Shown here in pieces: positions 25,024-33,594 of a stretch of 45,810 bases of DNA. The DNA lies in contig CALCBD010000002.1 of NCBI GenBank assembly GCA_937897985.1, forward strand, positions 1 to 45,810, read 5' to 3'. Every line of letters starts with the position of its first letter. Position 1 is the first letter of the stretch. This DNA is from an uncultured Paludibacter sp. GTDB taxonomy: Bacteria > Bacteroidota > Bacteroidia > Bacteroidales > Paludibacteraceae. The translations under genes and the position numbers were made by a program. A model generated the notes under the pieces. The model was given only the letters and a program-made list of their open reading frames with translations, ran no database searches and had not been told where the DNA came from.

Positions 25024-27666
25024 ATGACAAAGTATTTTAAACTTCTGTTTTTTGCACTTTCTCTTTTTTTTACTCAAGCGCTAAAGTCGCAAAACAATGA
25101 GAATCATCAAAATTTTTCACAGATAGTACAGCGTTTCATTTACCAGCAAAGGAGTGCACTCCAGGAAAAAGTTTATTTGCAGACTGATAAACCCTATTAT
25201 AGTGCAGGTGAAGATATATGGTTCAAAGCATATCTGGTAAATTCGGTAAGCAATATACCCGAATCGTTAAGTAATTACATCTATGTGGAGTTAATCGATA
25301 AATCCGATTCGGTGATAACGCGTGTCAAAATCAGGAAGGATTCACTCGGATTTTCGGGGAATATGCATTTGAAACCTGAAATTGCTGCCGGAAATTATGT
25401 GTTGAGAGCTTACACTTACTGGATGCAAAATAATTCGGCTGACTTTTTTTTCAAAAAGAACATTTACATTGGCAACAGCATCGACGACCGCGTTTCGTGC
25501 CGGATCAATTATGGTCAGCCCGAAAATCTTAAAATTCCTGTACAGCTTACAATTACAAATACATACGGAAATCCGGTAAAGGATAAAAAAATACTTATTT
25601 CGCAAAACTGGAAAAGTTCGGGCCGGAAAAACTTTTATCTGACCTCCAATGCTTCCGGAAAGGTGTTTTGGAAAATTGATCAGGACAGTGCCCGAAATTC
25701 CGGAAAAATTATTTCAGTATCGGTTAATGATGAGGAAATGAAATACAGCAAAAAGTTTTATGTTCCGGAGTTCAGTAACGATTTTGATGTGCAGTTTTTC
25801 CCCGAAAGTGGTTCGTTGATTGATAATTATCTGCAAACTGTTGCTTTCAAGGCAATTGGAACCGATGGATTGTCGGTGGAAGTGACCGGTAAACTTTACA
25901 ACGATAAAAATGAGGAACTTTCTGATTTTACCTCTATCCATAAGGGAATGGGAAAATTTGTTTTTCAAACCGGGACGGGTGAAAGTTATTATGTCATTGT
26001 CGAATCATCGGCCGGTAAAGTGAAGAGGTTCAATCTCCCGAAAGTTCAAACAAACGGAGTTGCCATTCAGTTAGGATTCAATAAAAACAGATTGCTTTAC
26101 AAAGTTGCAAATCACACTAATATACCATCTTCATCACTTTGTTTGCTTGTTCATGCAAGGGGTGCAGTGTTACTGGCCAAACCTCTGACGGTTACCGAAG
26201 GTTTTATTTATGAGAACAATTTGCCGGCAGGCATCGTGTCTTTTTCGGTTGTCGATACATCCGGAACCACTTATTGCGAAAGATTGGCATTTGTGCGAAA
26301 TTTTATGCTTCCTGAGATTTCGATGAATCAGGATAGAAAAATTTATGATAAAAGAGAGCCTGTTCAACTCGATTTTAACATAAAATCGCTGACCGGCGAA
26401 AATACAGCGGGATTGTTTTCGGTAAGTGTAACCGACAGTAAAATTGTAAAAGCCGATTCATTGAGTGATAATATTCTGAGCTATCTTTTGCTTTCGTCCG
26501 ACCTGAAAGGTTACATTGAGGATCCGGCCGTATATTTTGCCGATAATTCGCTGAGTACACGGGAAAAAACTGATATATTGATGCTTACGCAGGGTTGGAA
26601 GCGTTTCAGTACAGCTGATGTGGCTAAAGGTAAATTCAGTAAACCTGCTTATTACATGGAAGCAGGTCAGACACTGTCGGGAAAGGTTTTAAATATACTG
26701 AATAAACCAACTCCTCAATGTGATATATCGATGATATCGTCATACAGGTCGTTTTTTAAATTTACCAAAACGGATAGTCTGGGTAATTATCTGATTGATG
26801 GAATTGAATTTCCGGATAGTACAAACTTTATTTTAAAAGCCAGAAAGAAAAAAATGTTCGGTGATGTGGAATTAATTCCCGACAAAGATATTTTTCCTCC
26901 GGTTTCGGTTTTTATTCCTGCTCCCAAAGCCGAAACAGAAACTCCTCCAGACGACTATTTTCAACAAATTAAGGAAAAATATTACAATGAAGGTGGAATG
27001 ATGGTCGTACATCTGAATGAATTAACTGTGAATGCTGATCGAAAGAAAACTGATAACAACAGTGAATTTTATGTAGGACTGGCAGATACCCAGATTTCAA
27101 CGGAAACCCTCGAAAAGAATCCTTCGATGAGTATTATGAATGTGCTTCAGACAATCCCCGGTGTTATGATTATGGGCGAAAATATTTCTATCCGGGGGAG
27201 CAGTGACAATCCGCTGATTCTGATTGATGGAGTTGAAGCACAGGGAATTGAAGATATCACCTATCTGACTGCAAACGATGTTGAGAATATATCGGTATTT
27301 AAGGGACCTGATGCTGCTATTTTCGGCATCCGGGGCGGAAATGGCGTAATTGCACTTACTCTGAAAAAAGGTGTGATTCTCAAGGCTGCCACACCTGTAA
27401 GTCTGGCTGGTATCATGCCGCTCGGATATCAGAAACCTGCAGAGTTTTATGTGCCTAAATATGATGTGGATAGCGTCAGATTAAGCACAAAACCCGATTT
27501 GCGTACAACCATTTATTGGAATCCAAAGCTCATCACCGACAAAAACGGAAATATTCACATCCGGTTTTTTACCGCCGATAAAGCGAATGATTATTCGGTT
27601 GTACTTGAGGGAATCACTGGGGAAGGTGAAATTTGCCGTTATACAGGGAAAATTAAGAGAAACTGA
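25024..27666 (+). CDS. MG2-domain protein with TonB plug domain
   Basis: An 880-residue exported protein. Signal peptide about 1-23 (LLFFALSLFFTQALKS). Next comes an alpha-2-macroglobulin MG2-like domain (about 45-150) with the signature VYLQTDKPYYSAGEDIWFKA + YLVN. Further beta-sandwich domains follow (about 150-560), then a carboxypeptidase-regulatory-like domain (about 560-620). A TonB receptor plug-like domain lies at about 670-785 (MSIMNVLQTIPGVMIMGENI, ISIRGSSDNPLILIDGVEAQ, NISVFKGPDAAIFGIRGGNG). Only about 95 residues follow, so there is no beta-barrel: the plug fold is used without a transporter channel. The family is widespread in Bacteroidota and its role is not established; binding at the periplasmic side of an outer-membrane system is a guess. 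Confidence 0.85.
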   Translation: MTKYFKLLFFALSLFFTQALKSQNNENHQNFSQIVQRFIYQQRSALQEKVYLQTDKPYYSAGEDIWFKAYLVNSVSNIPESLSNYIYVELIDKSDSVITRVKIRKDSLGFSGNMHLKPEIAAGNYVLRAYTYWMQNNSADFFFKKNIYIGNSIDDRVSCRINYGQPENLKIPVQLTITNTYGNPVKDKKILISQNWKSSGRKNFYLTSNASGKVFWKIDQDSARNSGKIISVSVNDEEMKYSKKFYVPEFSNDFDVQFFPESGSLIDNYLQTVAFKAIGTDGLSVEVTGKLYNDKNEELSDFTSIHKGMGKFVFQTGTGESYYVIVESSAGKVKRFNLPKVQTNGVAIQLGFNKNRLLYKVANHTNIPSSSLCLLVHARGAVLLAKPLTVTEGFIYENNLPAGIVSFSVVDTSGTTYCERLAFVRNFMLPEISMNQDRKIYDKREPVQLDFNIKSLTGENTAGLFSVSVTDSKIVKADSLSDNILSYLLLSSDLKGYIEDPAVYFADNSLSTREKTDILMLTQGWKRFSTADVAKGKFSKPAYYMEAGQTLSGKVLNILNKPTPQCDISMISSYRSFFKFTKTDSLGNYLIDGIEFPDSTNFILKARKKKMFGDVELIPDKDIFPPVSVFIPAPKAETETPPDDYFQQIKEKYYNEGGMMVVHLNELTVNADRKKTDNNSEFYVGLADTQISTETLEKNPSMSIMNVLQTIPGVMIMGENISIRGSSDNPLILIDGVEAQGIEDITYLTANDVENISVFKGPDAAIFGIRGGNGVIALTLKKGVILKAATPVSLAGIMPLGYQKPAEFYVPKYDVDSVRLSTKPDLRTTIYWNPKLITDKNGNIHIRFFTADKANDYSVVLEGITGEGEICRYTGKIKRN

Positions 27667-27717
27667 ATTCAACAGGATTTTTCTGTTCAGGGCTCTTTTT
27701 CAGGCTCTTCACAAAAA

Positions 27718-27755
27718 AAATATCCGACAGGGTTTAATACCTGAGTCGGATATTT
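27718..27755. terminator. bidirectional terminator between converging genes
   Basis: AAATATCCGAC and GTCGGATATTT form a perfect 11-bp outer stem around an inner AGG/CCT stem, with A and T tracts on the two sides. It serves both the MG2 gene (plus) and the ABC operon (minus). Confidence 0.85.
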
Positions 27756-27796
27756 TCATTTTCAAAAACGGACAGCTTGTATCCTTTGATTTATGT

Positions 27797-27979
27797 TTAG
27801 TTGATATGGATTTTAACCGAAGAACTATCATTTTTGAGACTATCGTTTTGCTCAACAGAAGGTTTCTCCTGAATAAAGTTAGCTTTGCTGAATTCTTTTT
27901 TTACAACTAATGTAATGGATATCATCATGATAATGATAATGACGAATGCGGCTGTTAATAGTTTATTACTTGTTTTCAT
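27797..27979 (-). CDS. small single-pass membrane protein
   Basis: A 60-residue protein: MKTSNKLLTAAF, one transmembrane segment (about 8-26, rich in Ile and Met) and a polar tail with several Asp, Ser and Lys. It lies 13 bases after the preceding small gene and is the last gene of the GntR-ABC operon. The start resembles that of longer exported proteins often found at the end of such operons (MKTSNKLL...), so it may be a shortened relative. No function can be assigned. Confidence 0.6.
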   Translation of the reverse strand: MKTSNKLLTAAFVIIIIMMISITLVVKKEFSKANFIQEKPSVEQNDSLKNDSSSVKIHIN

Positions 27980-27992
27980 TTTGTTCTTTGTC

Positions 27993-28235
27993 TTAGTGAT
28001 TTGAAGTCAATTGTTTAATTCCCGAAATAATAGCTGTTTTTGTAATGTCAGCCATTTTGCCGATAGAGTTATCGGATTCATCAGAGGCAATGTTTGTTGT
28101 GTTTTCATGAGGACCGGCAACCCGGATTCCGAAAATTCTCACTACATGATTACCATTGTACATTAAGCCTGCCGCAATAATTAAAATTACCGAAAAAGCC
28201 TTGATGTAGTTGCGATTGGTTTGAATTAATTTCAT
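27993..28235 (-). CDS. small membrane-anchored hypothetical protein
   Basis: An 80-residue protein with one N-terminal hydrophobic segment (about 12-26, AFSVILIIAAGLMYNG) and a polar remainder. It follows the GntR gene by 26 bases and precedes the 60-residue gene by 13 bases, so it is almost certainly co-transcribed with the ABC transporter. I do not recognise a family. Confidence 0.6.
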   Translation of the reverse strand: MKLIQTNRNYIKAFSVILIIAAGLMYNGNHVVRIFGIRVAGPHENTTNIASDESDNSIGKMADITKTAIISGIKQLTSNH

Positions 28236-28261
28236 AAAAACTGAGTTTTAATGGTTGCCTG

Positions 28262-28642
28262 TCAAATATTTACGGCAGTTTCGTTCTTGTTGAATTCCCT
28301 GTATCGCTGATTTATTTCGTCCATCGACATTCCAAGTATGTTGATATTCTTGAAAAATACCGGCATGTCCTGATCAATAAATTGTTTACGACGATAAGCA
28401 ATTATTTTGAGCTTAGCATCGGCTGTCACAAAATATCCGATTCCGCGCTTGTTAAAAATAATTTCCAGCGATTGCAGAAATTCGAATGTTCGCATTACTG
28501 TATTGGGATTCACCTGTAGTGCTACTCCCAATTCCCTGACCGACAGTATCCGGTCACCTTCATTCCACCGGCCCAGCAGTATCTGCTCGCAAATGTAATC
28601 GCCGATTTGAAGGTAAATGGCTTGTGTTTCCTTGAATTCCAT
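28262..28642 (-). CDS. GntR-family regulator, YtrA-like
   Basis: A 126-residue repressor of the short GntR/YtrA subgroup. The winged helix-turn-helix covers about 10-75: IYLQIGDYICEQILLGRWNE, then the recognition segment RILSVRELGVALQVNPNTVM + RTFEFLQ. The short C-terminal part (ADAKLKIIAYRRKQFIDQDM) forms the dimer helices typical for YtrA rather than an effector domain. The gene follows the permease gene by four bases. Members of this subgroup usually repress their own ABC operon, often with response to envelope-active compounds. A matching palindrome overlaps the operon promoter at 30275-30296. Confidence 0.9.
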   Translation of the reverse strand: MEFKETQAIYLQIGDYICEQILLGRWNEGDRILSVRELGVALQVNPNTVMRTFEFLQSLEIIFNKRGIGYFVTADAKLKIIAYRRKQFIDQDMPVFFKNINILGMSMDEINQRYREFNKNETAVNI

Positions 28643-28646
28643 AATG

Positions 28647-29405
28647 TTATACTTCTTTTTCAGTTAAGCGAAAATAGCTGACTACCCACAAAAATGGCAC
28701 TGTAAGGTATTGTAGAACTTTTCCGGCGATTTCAAAACCATGAAATGAATTTTGTCCGCTGGTTATACTTAATCTTATCATTTCTTCATTGAAGTTGTAC
28801 GACCCAAATGTCAGTTTTAACATTAACATTTCAATTAAACCCAATACGATACCAATGGCAGCAATCGAAAGAAATGTTTTTCCTACAGCATTGCGTTTGA
28901 AATAAACCGATCCGAGGATAAAAACTGATTGTATAACAGTAAAGCCAAGGAAAACATTAAGTAATGAAGTCTGGGATACATCGACACTGTTCCAGCTGTT
29001 TAAACCGTTTCCGATACTAAATAATTCGAAATATACAGGATTATTGGTTTGGAATATCAGGTTTCCCAGATTTATTCCGACATAGGTTCCTATTGTATAA
29101 GTAACGAGTATCATTGAGAAATAGTAGACAATGCTCAGTAATATTGCAACTATCAGTTTTTCAAGATGTGTTGCCGGAATCAACAGATAATGCATGCCCG
29201 ACGGAGTATAGCTGAACGATTTAAATGTTCTGGCAGCAAAAATGAATCCCGAAATAAAAAGATACATATAAACAGAACCTCCCTGATGCATGAGCATAAA
29301 CACCAAAGTAGTAATCCCCCAGAATGTAAGTTCGCGTTGTTTGTTTTCGATAAAATACCGTTTAATAAGCAGTGTCAAACGGCTGATATTTAATGTTGTT
29401 TCCAT
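28647..29405 (-). CDS. ABC transporter permease
   Basis: A 252-residue inner-membrane protein with about six hydrophobic segments (near residues 27-55, 80-105, 145-165, 175-195 and 225-245). It has no recognisable catalytic motif and fits the ABC-2-like permeases paired with YtrA-type regulators. It lies 12 bases downstream of the ATPase gene and four bases upstream of the GntR gene. The exported substrate is unknown. Confidence 0.8.
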   Translation of the reverse strand: METTLNISRLTLLIKRYFIENKQRELTFWGITTLVFMLMHQGGSVYMYLFISGFIFAARTFKSFSYTPSGMHYLLIPATHLEKLIVAILLSIVYYFSMILVTYTIGTYVGINLGNLIFQTNNPVYFELFSIGNGLNSWNSVDVSQTSLLNVFLGFTVIQSVFILGSVYFKRNAVGKTFLSIAAIGIVLGLIEMLMLKLTFGSYNFNEEMIRLSITSGQNSFHGFEIAGKVLQYLTVPFLWVVSYFRLTEKEV

Positions 29406-29417
29406 ATTGTCTGTTTT

Positions 29418-30251
29418 TTAAAAAATTGATTTGATTTGATTGGTTTTTTGTAGTACTGCATTGAACAACAGTTCAATATCTACTTTGCTCTCCTCGCCGG
29501 TAGTGTTTTTACATACCTGATATAATCCGCGCAGGTTGTCTTCGCTGTAAATCACATTTTCCGACTGATCATTTCTGTCCACCACACGGAAAAGCAGTTT
29601 CTGCGAAATATTTTCGATGGTCTGATGAAATACAATTTCGTGTTTTTCCATGATAATGATGTTATCAATCAAACTGTCAAGGTCATGTACCTGATGAGTA
29701 GAAATTATCAGACAACGGCTTTCGTCTACTCCTGAAGCCACCATTCTTCTGAACTGACCCTTCGAAGGTATATCAAGTCCGTTGGTGGGTTCGTCCATCA
29801 ACAGAAGTTGTGTGTTGGTTGCCAATCCGAAGGCAATGAATACTTTTTTCTTCTGACCATGCGAAAGTTTGGTAAGCATTGCTTTTTTGTTTTCAATGTC
29901 AAATTCCTTCAGATAATTGTTGAATTGTCCTGAGTCGAATTTGGGATAAAACGGAGCATATACTTTTTCGTAATTTTCAATGCTCAACGTAATTTGTGGT
30001 AATTCTTCGGGTAAGAAGAATATTTCCTGCAACATCTTCGGATTCCGTTTGGCCGGAACAAATCCCATGGTGTCAATTGTGCCCTGATTCGGAAATACAA
30101 GTCCGGATATAAGTTTCAACAAGGTGCTTTTTCCTTCTCCGTTTTTACCCAGCAGTCCGTGTATTCTTCCTGCTCCTATCTGCAAACTCATGTTCGACAA
30201 TAGTTTAGCCTGTTTGCTGTAACTAAACTCTAAATGTTCAATGTTAATCAT
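29418..30251 (-). CDS. ABC transporter ATP-binding protein
   Basis: A 277-residue cytosolic ATPase that powers the neighbouring permease. Walker A is GLLGKNGEGKSTLLK, the signature loop LSHGQKKKV, Walker B LLLMDEPTNGLD, and the switch His is in ISTHQVHD. I chose the ATG at 30251 (MINIEHLEFSYS) because the fold begins there; an upstream ATG at 30296 would lie inside the operator. It is the first gene of the operon ATPase-permease-GntR-two small membrane proteins. Confidence 0.92.
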   Translation of the reverse strand: MINIEHLEFSYSKQAKLLSNMSLQIGAGRIHGLLGKNGEGKSTLLKLISGLVFPNQGTIDTMGFVPAKRNPKMLQEIFFLPEELPQITLSIENYEKVYAPFYPKFDSGQFNNYLKEFDIENKKAMLTKLSHGQKKKVFIAFGLATNTQLLLMDEPTNGLDIPSKGQFRRMVASGVDESRCLIISTHQVHDLDSLIDNIIIMEKHEIVFHQTIENISQKLLFRVVDRNDQSENVIYSEDNLRGLYQVCKNTTGEESKVDIELLFNAVLQKTNQIKSIF

Positions 30252-30274
30252 TCTGATATGTTTTAATTTGATTA

Positions 30275-30306
30275 GTGTGTTAGTGAAATAGTACACCGCA
30301 AAAGTA
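30275..30306 (-). promoter_or_regulatory. promoter and palindromic operator of the GntR-ABC operon
   Basis: On the minus strand TACTTTTG (30306-30299) is a -7 element. Directly downstream, over the expected start point, lies a dyad GTGTnnTA-N6-TAnnACAC (30275-30296). Such a position fits repression by the operon's own GntR protein. Confidence 0.6.
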
Positions 30307-30451
30307 TTTCAATATTTTGATTTGTCAGGGTTTTTAGTGTTAAATAAAGTTAATTCGACGAAAATATTTTTGTTCATTCTGAAAAGTATTGATATACAGC
30401 AGTATATAATTTTATTAGGAGTGTTGTATCTGTAATTTGCTCAAAAAGCCG

Positions 30452-30459
30452 TACTTTTG
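30452..30459 (+). promoter_or_regulatory. putative -7 element of mazG
   Basis: TACTTTTG matches TAnnTTTG, 74 bases before the mazG start. A TTG upstream is not at the usual spacing. Confidence 0.45.
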
Positions 30460-30532
30460 TAAATTAAAATAAGGGAGTAAACAGGCAGAATTACAATTCT
30501 GTGCTGTGAATTTATAAACTGAAAACAGAATT

Positions 30533-31333
30533 ATGTCGCATAGTATAGAAGAAAAACTTGCTGAATTTGAACGATTGCTGAATATAATGGCCGAATTACG
30601 CGTAAAATGTCCGTGGGACAGGAAGCAAACTTTTGAGAGTTTGCGGTCCAATTCCATCGAAGAAGTATACGAACTGACGGATGCCATTATCCGCAATGAC
30701 ATGCAGGATGTTTGTAAAGAATTGGGTGATATGTTGTTGCATATAGTATTCTATGCTCAGATGGGAAGCGAAACCGGTGATTTTGATATTTATGATGTAT
30801 GTAAAACACTAAATGAAAAGCTGATTTACAGACATCCGCATGTGTTTGGAAGTGCACAGGCAGATAGTTCCGAAAAAGTAGAACAGAGCTGGGAGCAGCT
30901 TAAACTGAAGGAGAAAAACGGTAATACTTCTGTTTTATCGGGTGTTCCCTCTTCATTACCTGCAATGATTAAGGCACACCGCATACAGGACAAAGCACGC
31001 AATGTTGGCTTTGATTGGGAAGAGCGCGAGCAGGTTTGGGATAAAGTGAGTGAAGAAATGAATGAACTCAAAACCGAAATTGATGCGATGGACAAAGATA
31101 AAACCGAAGCTGAATTCGGCGACCTGTTCTTTAGTTTAATTAATGCAGGCCGGCTTTATGGCATCGACCCCGAGAATGCGCTGGAAAGAACCAACCGTAA
31201 ATTTATCAGCAGATTCAATTACCTTGAGTCGCAAACTATTGCGCAGGGACTCGACCTTAAGAAAATGTCGTTGGCCGAAATGGATGAAATCTGGAACGAA
31301 GCCAAACGGATAGAAAGGGAAAGGAATCAATAG
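30533..31333 (+). CDS. mazG: nucleoside triphosphate pyrophosphohydrolase MazG
   Basis: A 266-residue cytosolic MazG with two tandem all-alpha NTP pyrophosphohydrolase domains. It cleaves (d)NTPs to monophosphates and pyrophosphate, cleaning up non-canonical nucleotides. The first domain holds LRVKCPWDRKQTFESLRSNS and the EExxE-type metal site (SIEEVYELTDAI, then KELGDMLLHIVFYAQM). The second repeats this as FDWEEREQVWDKVSEEMNEL followed by EAEFGDLFFSLINAGR. Length is normal. It stands alone on the plus strand and ends in a hairpin at 31334-31382. Confidence 0.95.
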   Translation: MSHSIEEKLAEFERLLNIMAELRVKCPWDRKQTFESLRSNSIEEVYELTDAIIRNDMQDVCKELGDMLLHIVFYAQMGSETGDFDIYDVCKTLNEKLIYRHPHVFGSAQADSSEKVEQSWEQLKLKEKNGNTSVLSGVPSSLPAMIKAHRIQDKARNVGFDWEEREQVWDKVSEEMNELKTEIDAMDKDKTEAEFGDLFFSLINAGRLYGIDPENALERTNRKFISRFNYLESQTIAQGLDLKKMSLAEMDEIWNEAKRIERERNQ

Positions 31334-31811
31334 AACGGATTAAAATTCAGATGATATTTACCCGGGAATTTTCCGTTTTTTTAATTTAGTGATGTGACAG
31401 ATGTAGTTTTTGAAACGCTAAGGTAATATGCCTCCGGGTTATATTATTCTTTTCGTGGCGGCTTCGCGCTGTTGAGTTTAGAAAATAATATTGTTTAAAT
31501 GCTACTTGTTCAGCATTTTACCTAAATTCATATACGAATAATACTCCGGATAACAGAACACAGATTTATACCGATCAGGCGGATTGAAAACGGATTCAAT
31601 ACCGGTAAACCGACATGAGCACAGGATGTTAACAAAATCTTATCCCGATAGCGGGATTCAAATCCGAATCAAATCAGTTTTAAAATTTCATTATCAGTGC
31701 TTAATGGTTAAATTCCTGTCAGCCGGCTTTCAGTTTTTTATATGCTGAATACCATTTCTTTAAATTATTTCTGCAAACAGAGTTAAGCCGGGTTTGCAGG
31801 AGTCGATAATT
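31334..31811. other. intergenic region, mazG terminator only
   Basis: At its left end AACGGA-TTAAAATTC pairs with GAATTTT-CCGTT and a T run follows (31334-31382), a likely terminator for mazG. In the remaining 430 bases up to the end of sufE I see no gene or clear structure. Confidence 0.5.
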
Positions 31812-32234
31812 TTAATTGTTTTTGGCTTTGAACGCGAGTGCATACATTTTCATTTGTTTGACCATGGCTACCAAACCATTGGAACGGGTAGGGGAAAGAT
31901 GCTCTTTGAGCCCGATGCGGTCAATAAAGTACAAATCATTTTCAAGAATTTCGTCAGGAGTATGGCCGGACATTACCTTGATGAGCATCGACACTATACC
32001 TTTCACCAGAATGGCATCACTTTCACCCTGATAAGTTACAATGCCGTTGTTCATTTCGGCATTTAACCATACGCGGCTTTGGCATCCTTCAATAATATTT
32101 TGAGGCGTTTTGTATTTTTCGTCAATTGGTTCGAGCGAATTTCCCAAATCAATCAATAATGCATACTTATCCATCCAGTCGTCAAACTGACTGAATTCTT
32201 CAATAATTTCATCCTGAATTTCTCTGATTGTCAT
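31812..32234 (-). CDS. sufE: SufE-family sulfur acceptor
   Basis: A 140-residue cytosolic protein that takes persulfide sulfur from SufS and passes it to the Fe-S scaffold. The acceptor cysteine is Cys51 in IIEGCQSRVWLNAE, the family hallmark. The rest (VKGIVSMLIKVMSGHTPDEI, IGLKEHLSPTRSNGLVAMVK) is equally typical. It follows sufS by 26 bases, so the pair is co-transcribed. No sufBCD genes lie in the window. Confidence 0.95.
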   Translation of the reverse strand: MTIREIQDEIIEEFSQFDDWMDKYALLIDLGNSLEPIDEKYKTPQNIIEGCQSRVWLNAEMNNGIVTYQGESDAILVKGIVSMLIKVMSGHTPDEILENDLYFIDRIGLKEHLSPTRSNGLVAMVKQMKMYALAFKAKNN

Positions 32235-32260
32235 TTTGTTGGTATTTTATCTGATTCAAA

Positions 32261-33484
32261 TTAGCTTAACATTTCCACAACTCTTTTCAGTGCTTCAATA
32301 AACAGGTCAATTTCTTTTTTAGTATTGTAAAATGCAAACGAAGCACGAACAGTGCCGGGAATTCCGAGTGTGTCAATCAAAGGTTGAGCGCAATGATGAC
32401 CTGTTCGTACGGCGATTCCCAGTTTATCGAGCAGCATGCCGATGTCGTACGGATGAATATTCCCGACTAAAAAGGAAATTACCGAGCTTTTTTCTTTAGC
32501 TGTACCAATGATACGTACATTTTCAATTTCGAGCAGGCGCTCAGTGGCATAGTCAGTCAATTCGTGTTCGTAATCAGCGATTTGATCAATACCGGTTTTC
32601 AGTACATATTTTAATGCTTCGGCAAGTGCAGTGGAACCTATATAGTCGGGAGTACCGGCTTCGAATTTATAAGGAAGTTCATTATAGGTGGTTTTTTCAA
32701 AAGTTACTGTCGAAATCATTTCGCCACCACCCTGATACGGAGGAATAGCATTCAGCCATTTTTCCTTGCCGTAAAGTACGCCAATTCCGGTTGGACCGTA
32801 GATTTTGTGCCCGGAGAAAACGTAAAAATCGGCATCCAGATCCAAAACATCTACTCTGATATGAGGAACCGCCTGAGCACCATCCACCAATACAGGAATG
32901 TTCATGCGGTGAGCCATCTGAATCATGTCTTTCACCGGATTAATGGTGCCCAATACATTCGAAACATGAGCAACCGATACTAATTTTGTTCGTTCGTTGA
33001 GCAGTTGTTGAAATACTGCGATTTCAAGTTCGCCTTTTTCATTCATCGGAATGACACGCAGTTTCATTTTTTTTCGCTCACAAAGCATTTGCCAGGGAAC
33101 AATATTCGAGTGATGTTCCATGACTGAGATAACAATTTCGTCACCTTCACTGCAAAATGCCTCACCAAACGAAAATGCCACCAGATTGATGGCTTCTGTA
33201 GTTCCCCGCGTAAATATAATCTCTTCGCGCCGGGGAGTTCCCAGAAAATCAGCTACGGTTTGACGGGCGGCTTCATGAGCCTCGGTTGCTTTCTGGCTCA
33301 GAAAATGTACACCCCGGTGAATATTGGCATTCAAATGATAATAGCCATTTTCAATTCTCTCAACAACGCATTGTGGCTTTTGTGTCGTAGCTCCGTTGTC
33401 GAAATAGATCAATGGCTTGTTGTATATTTTTTCAGAAAGAATCGGAAAATCCGCCCTTATTTGTTCTGTGTTGATTGTATTCAT
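32261..33484 (-). CDS. sufS: cysteine desulfurase SufS
   Basis: A 407-residue PLP enzyme that removes sulfur from cysteine for Fe-S cluster assembly. PLP is bound by Lys227 (FSGHKIYGPTG); the persulfide forms on Cys365 (RTGHHCAQP). MEHHSNIVPWQ and the N-terminal YFDNGATTQKP are group II (SufS) signatures. A minus-strand -7 element TACATTTG (33527-33520) lies 36 bases before the start. It is followed by sufE, its activating partner. Confidence 0.96.
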   Translation of the reverse strand: MNTINTEQIRADFPILSEKIYNKPLIYFDNGATTQKPQCVVERIENGYYHLNANIHRGVHFLSQKATEAHEAARQTVADFLGTPRREEIIFTRGTTEAINLVAFSFGEAFCSEGDEIVISVMEHHSNIVPWQMLCERKKMKLRVIPMNEKGELEIAVFQQLLNERTKLVSVAHVSNVLGTINPVKDMIQMAHRMNIPVLVDGAQAVPHIRVDVLDLDADFYVFSGHKIYGPTGIGVLYGKEKWLNAIPPYQGGGEMISTVTFEKTTYNELPYKFEAGTPDYIGSTALAEALKYVLKTGIDQIADYEHELTDYATERLLEIENVRIIGTAKEKSSVISFLVGNIHPYDIGMLLDKLGIAVRTGHHCAQPLIDTLGIPGTVRASFAFYNTKKEIDLFIEALKRVVEMLS

Positions 33485-33519
33485 TTGACTGAAACCCTTT
33501 GAAATGTACTTTTGTTCTG

Positions 33520-33527
33520 CAAATGTA
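33520..33527 (-). promoter_or_regulatory. putative -7 element of sufSE
   Basis: Reads TACATTTG on the minus strand, a TAnnTTTG match close upstream of sufS. No -33 element at the usual spacing was found. Confidence 0.45.
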
Positions 33528-33594
33528 CAAAAATTGCATCAATTCAGGAAGTGCCGAAAGTACGTGTGTTTAAATCTTTTTTATTTAAAGTGAT

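Noticed and set aside
31430..31500. Possible hairpin or ncRNA after mazG (GGTAATATGCCTCCGGGTTA)
   Set aside because: The pairing is short and interrupted; nothing else supports a structured RNA.
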